Shown piece by piece: positions 63,763 through 64,000 of a stretch of 64,000 nucleotides of DNA (position 1 is its first letter; each line of letters opens with the position of its first letter). A program made the translations under genes and the position numbers. This DNA comes from Actinomycetota bacterium (GTDB taxonomy: Bacteria > Actinomycetota > Actinomycetes > Mycobacteriales > Mycobacteriaceae): contig JAFDWN010000062.1 of NCBI GenBank assembly GCA_018268465.1, forward strand, positions 1 to 64,000, read 5' to 3'. The notes below the pieces were generated by a model that was not told where the DNA came from, did not search any database, and was given only the letters and a program-made list of their open reading frames with translations.

Positions 63763-64000
63763 ATGGGCCGCTTCCACCGACACGACGGCGACCACGATCA
63801 CGGCCACGGGGACCACGGCCACGCGGACCACAGCCACGGGGACCACAACCACGGGGACCATTCCGGCTATCGGACACAGACCGAGCGGGTCATCGTCCTC
63901 GAGCGCATCTTCGAGGAGAACGACACCACCGCCGCGGCCAACCGCGACGACTTCGACCGCGCATCGGTCCTCGCGGTCAACCTGATGTCCTCGCCGGGTG
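63763..64000 (+). CDS. hypB: Hydrogenase accessory GTPase HypB (cut by window edge)
   Basis: The first 79 residues are present. After MGRF comes a metal-storage region with 12 histidines in about 30 residues (HGHGDHGHADHSHGDHNHGD). Then RVIVLERIFEENDTTAAANRDDFDRASVLAVNLMSSPG follows, shown here only as the well-known lead-in to the P-loop, which lies beyond the window. HypB hydrolyses GTP to drive nickel insertion; the His-rich segment stores nickel. The end is missing only because of the window edge. Confidence 0.93.
   Translation, partial: MGRFHRHDGDHDHGHGDHGHADHSHGDHNHGDHSGYRTQTERVIVLERIFEENDTTAAANRDDFDRASVLAVNLMSSPG

Overview
The window is high-GC actinobacterial DNA whose backbone gene order matches, from memory, the Mycobacterium tuberculosis stretch Rv3277 to Rv3244c (GtrA protein, purK, purE, fadE25 ... 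lcp1, rmlD, wbbL, manB, fbiB, fbiA, whiB2, pmmA, manA, permease, alkB, rubA, rubB, alkX, ahcY, tmk, mtrA, mtrB, lpqB). The source is therefore a mycobacterium, most likely an environmental, fast-growing Mycolicibacterium-type species. Two large accessory blocks interrupt this backbone.

Block 1 (about 5.0-20.3 kb, between fadE25 and the TIGR03089 gene) holds a membrane-bound formate dehydrogenase operon (fdhA-fdhB-fdhC) followed by what looks like a complete selenocysteine system: selD, a UGA-reading tRNA-Sec, selA and selB, with an rtcB RNA ligase gene between selD and the tRNA. fdhA contains an in-frame TGA at the known selenocysteine position. A hairpin with a GGUCU loop begins 12 nt after it, so the gene is an intact selenoprotein gene and not a pseudogene. 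The block ends with a GntR regulator, a metallo-beta-lactamase-fold lactonase-like protein, a hydroxyacid-oxoacid transhydrogenase-like iron alcohol dehydrogenase, a small FmdB zinc ribbon and a DHFR-fold reductase.

The central backbone (20.3-45.9 kb) carries cell-wall and envelope sugar genes (LCP ligase, rhamnose and GDP-mannose pathways), coenzyme F420 synthesis (fbiA/fbiB), whiB2, an alkane hydroxylase operon with two rubredoxins and its TetR regulator, S-adenosylhomocysteine hydrolase, thymidylate kinase and the mtrA-mtrB-lpqB signalling operon.

Block 2 (45.9 kb to the right edge) is a group 2a-like (Huc-type) uptake [NiFe] hydrogenase locus. Reading leftward from about 62.1 kb it holds a stalk/scaffold candidate (HucM), small and large subunits, maturation protease, TPR protein, NifU-Rieske fusion, NHL propeller, hypF, hypC, a SIS-like/HypC fusion, a second SIS protein, hypE, another hypC, hypD and two proteins of unknown role. 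Most junctions are 4-nt ATGA or GTGA overlaps, which suggests one long operon. An AraC-type regulator, hypA and hypB (cut by the window edge) run the other way from the same promoter region.

Formate and hydrogen oxidation would both feed low-potential electrons to the respiratory chain, so the accessory content fits scavenging of trace reductants. The most notable features are the selenocysteine cassette, a 32-bp repeat that sits at stop/start junctions in two unrelated operons, and the multiple HypC-like modules coupled to SIS-domain proteins in the hydrogenase locus.
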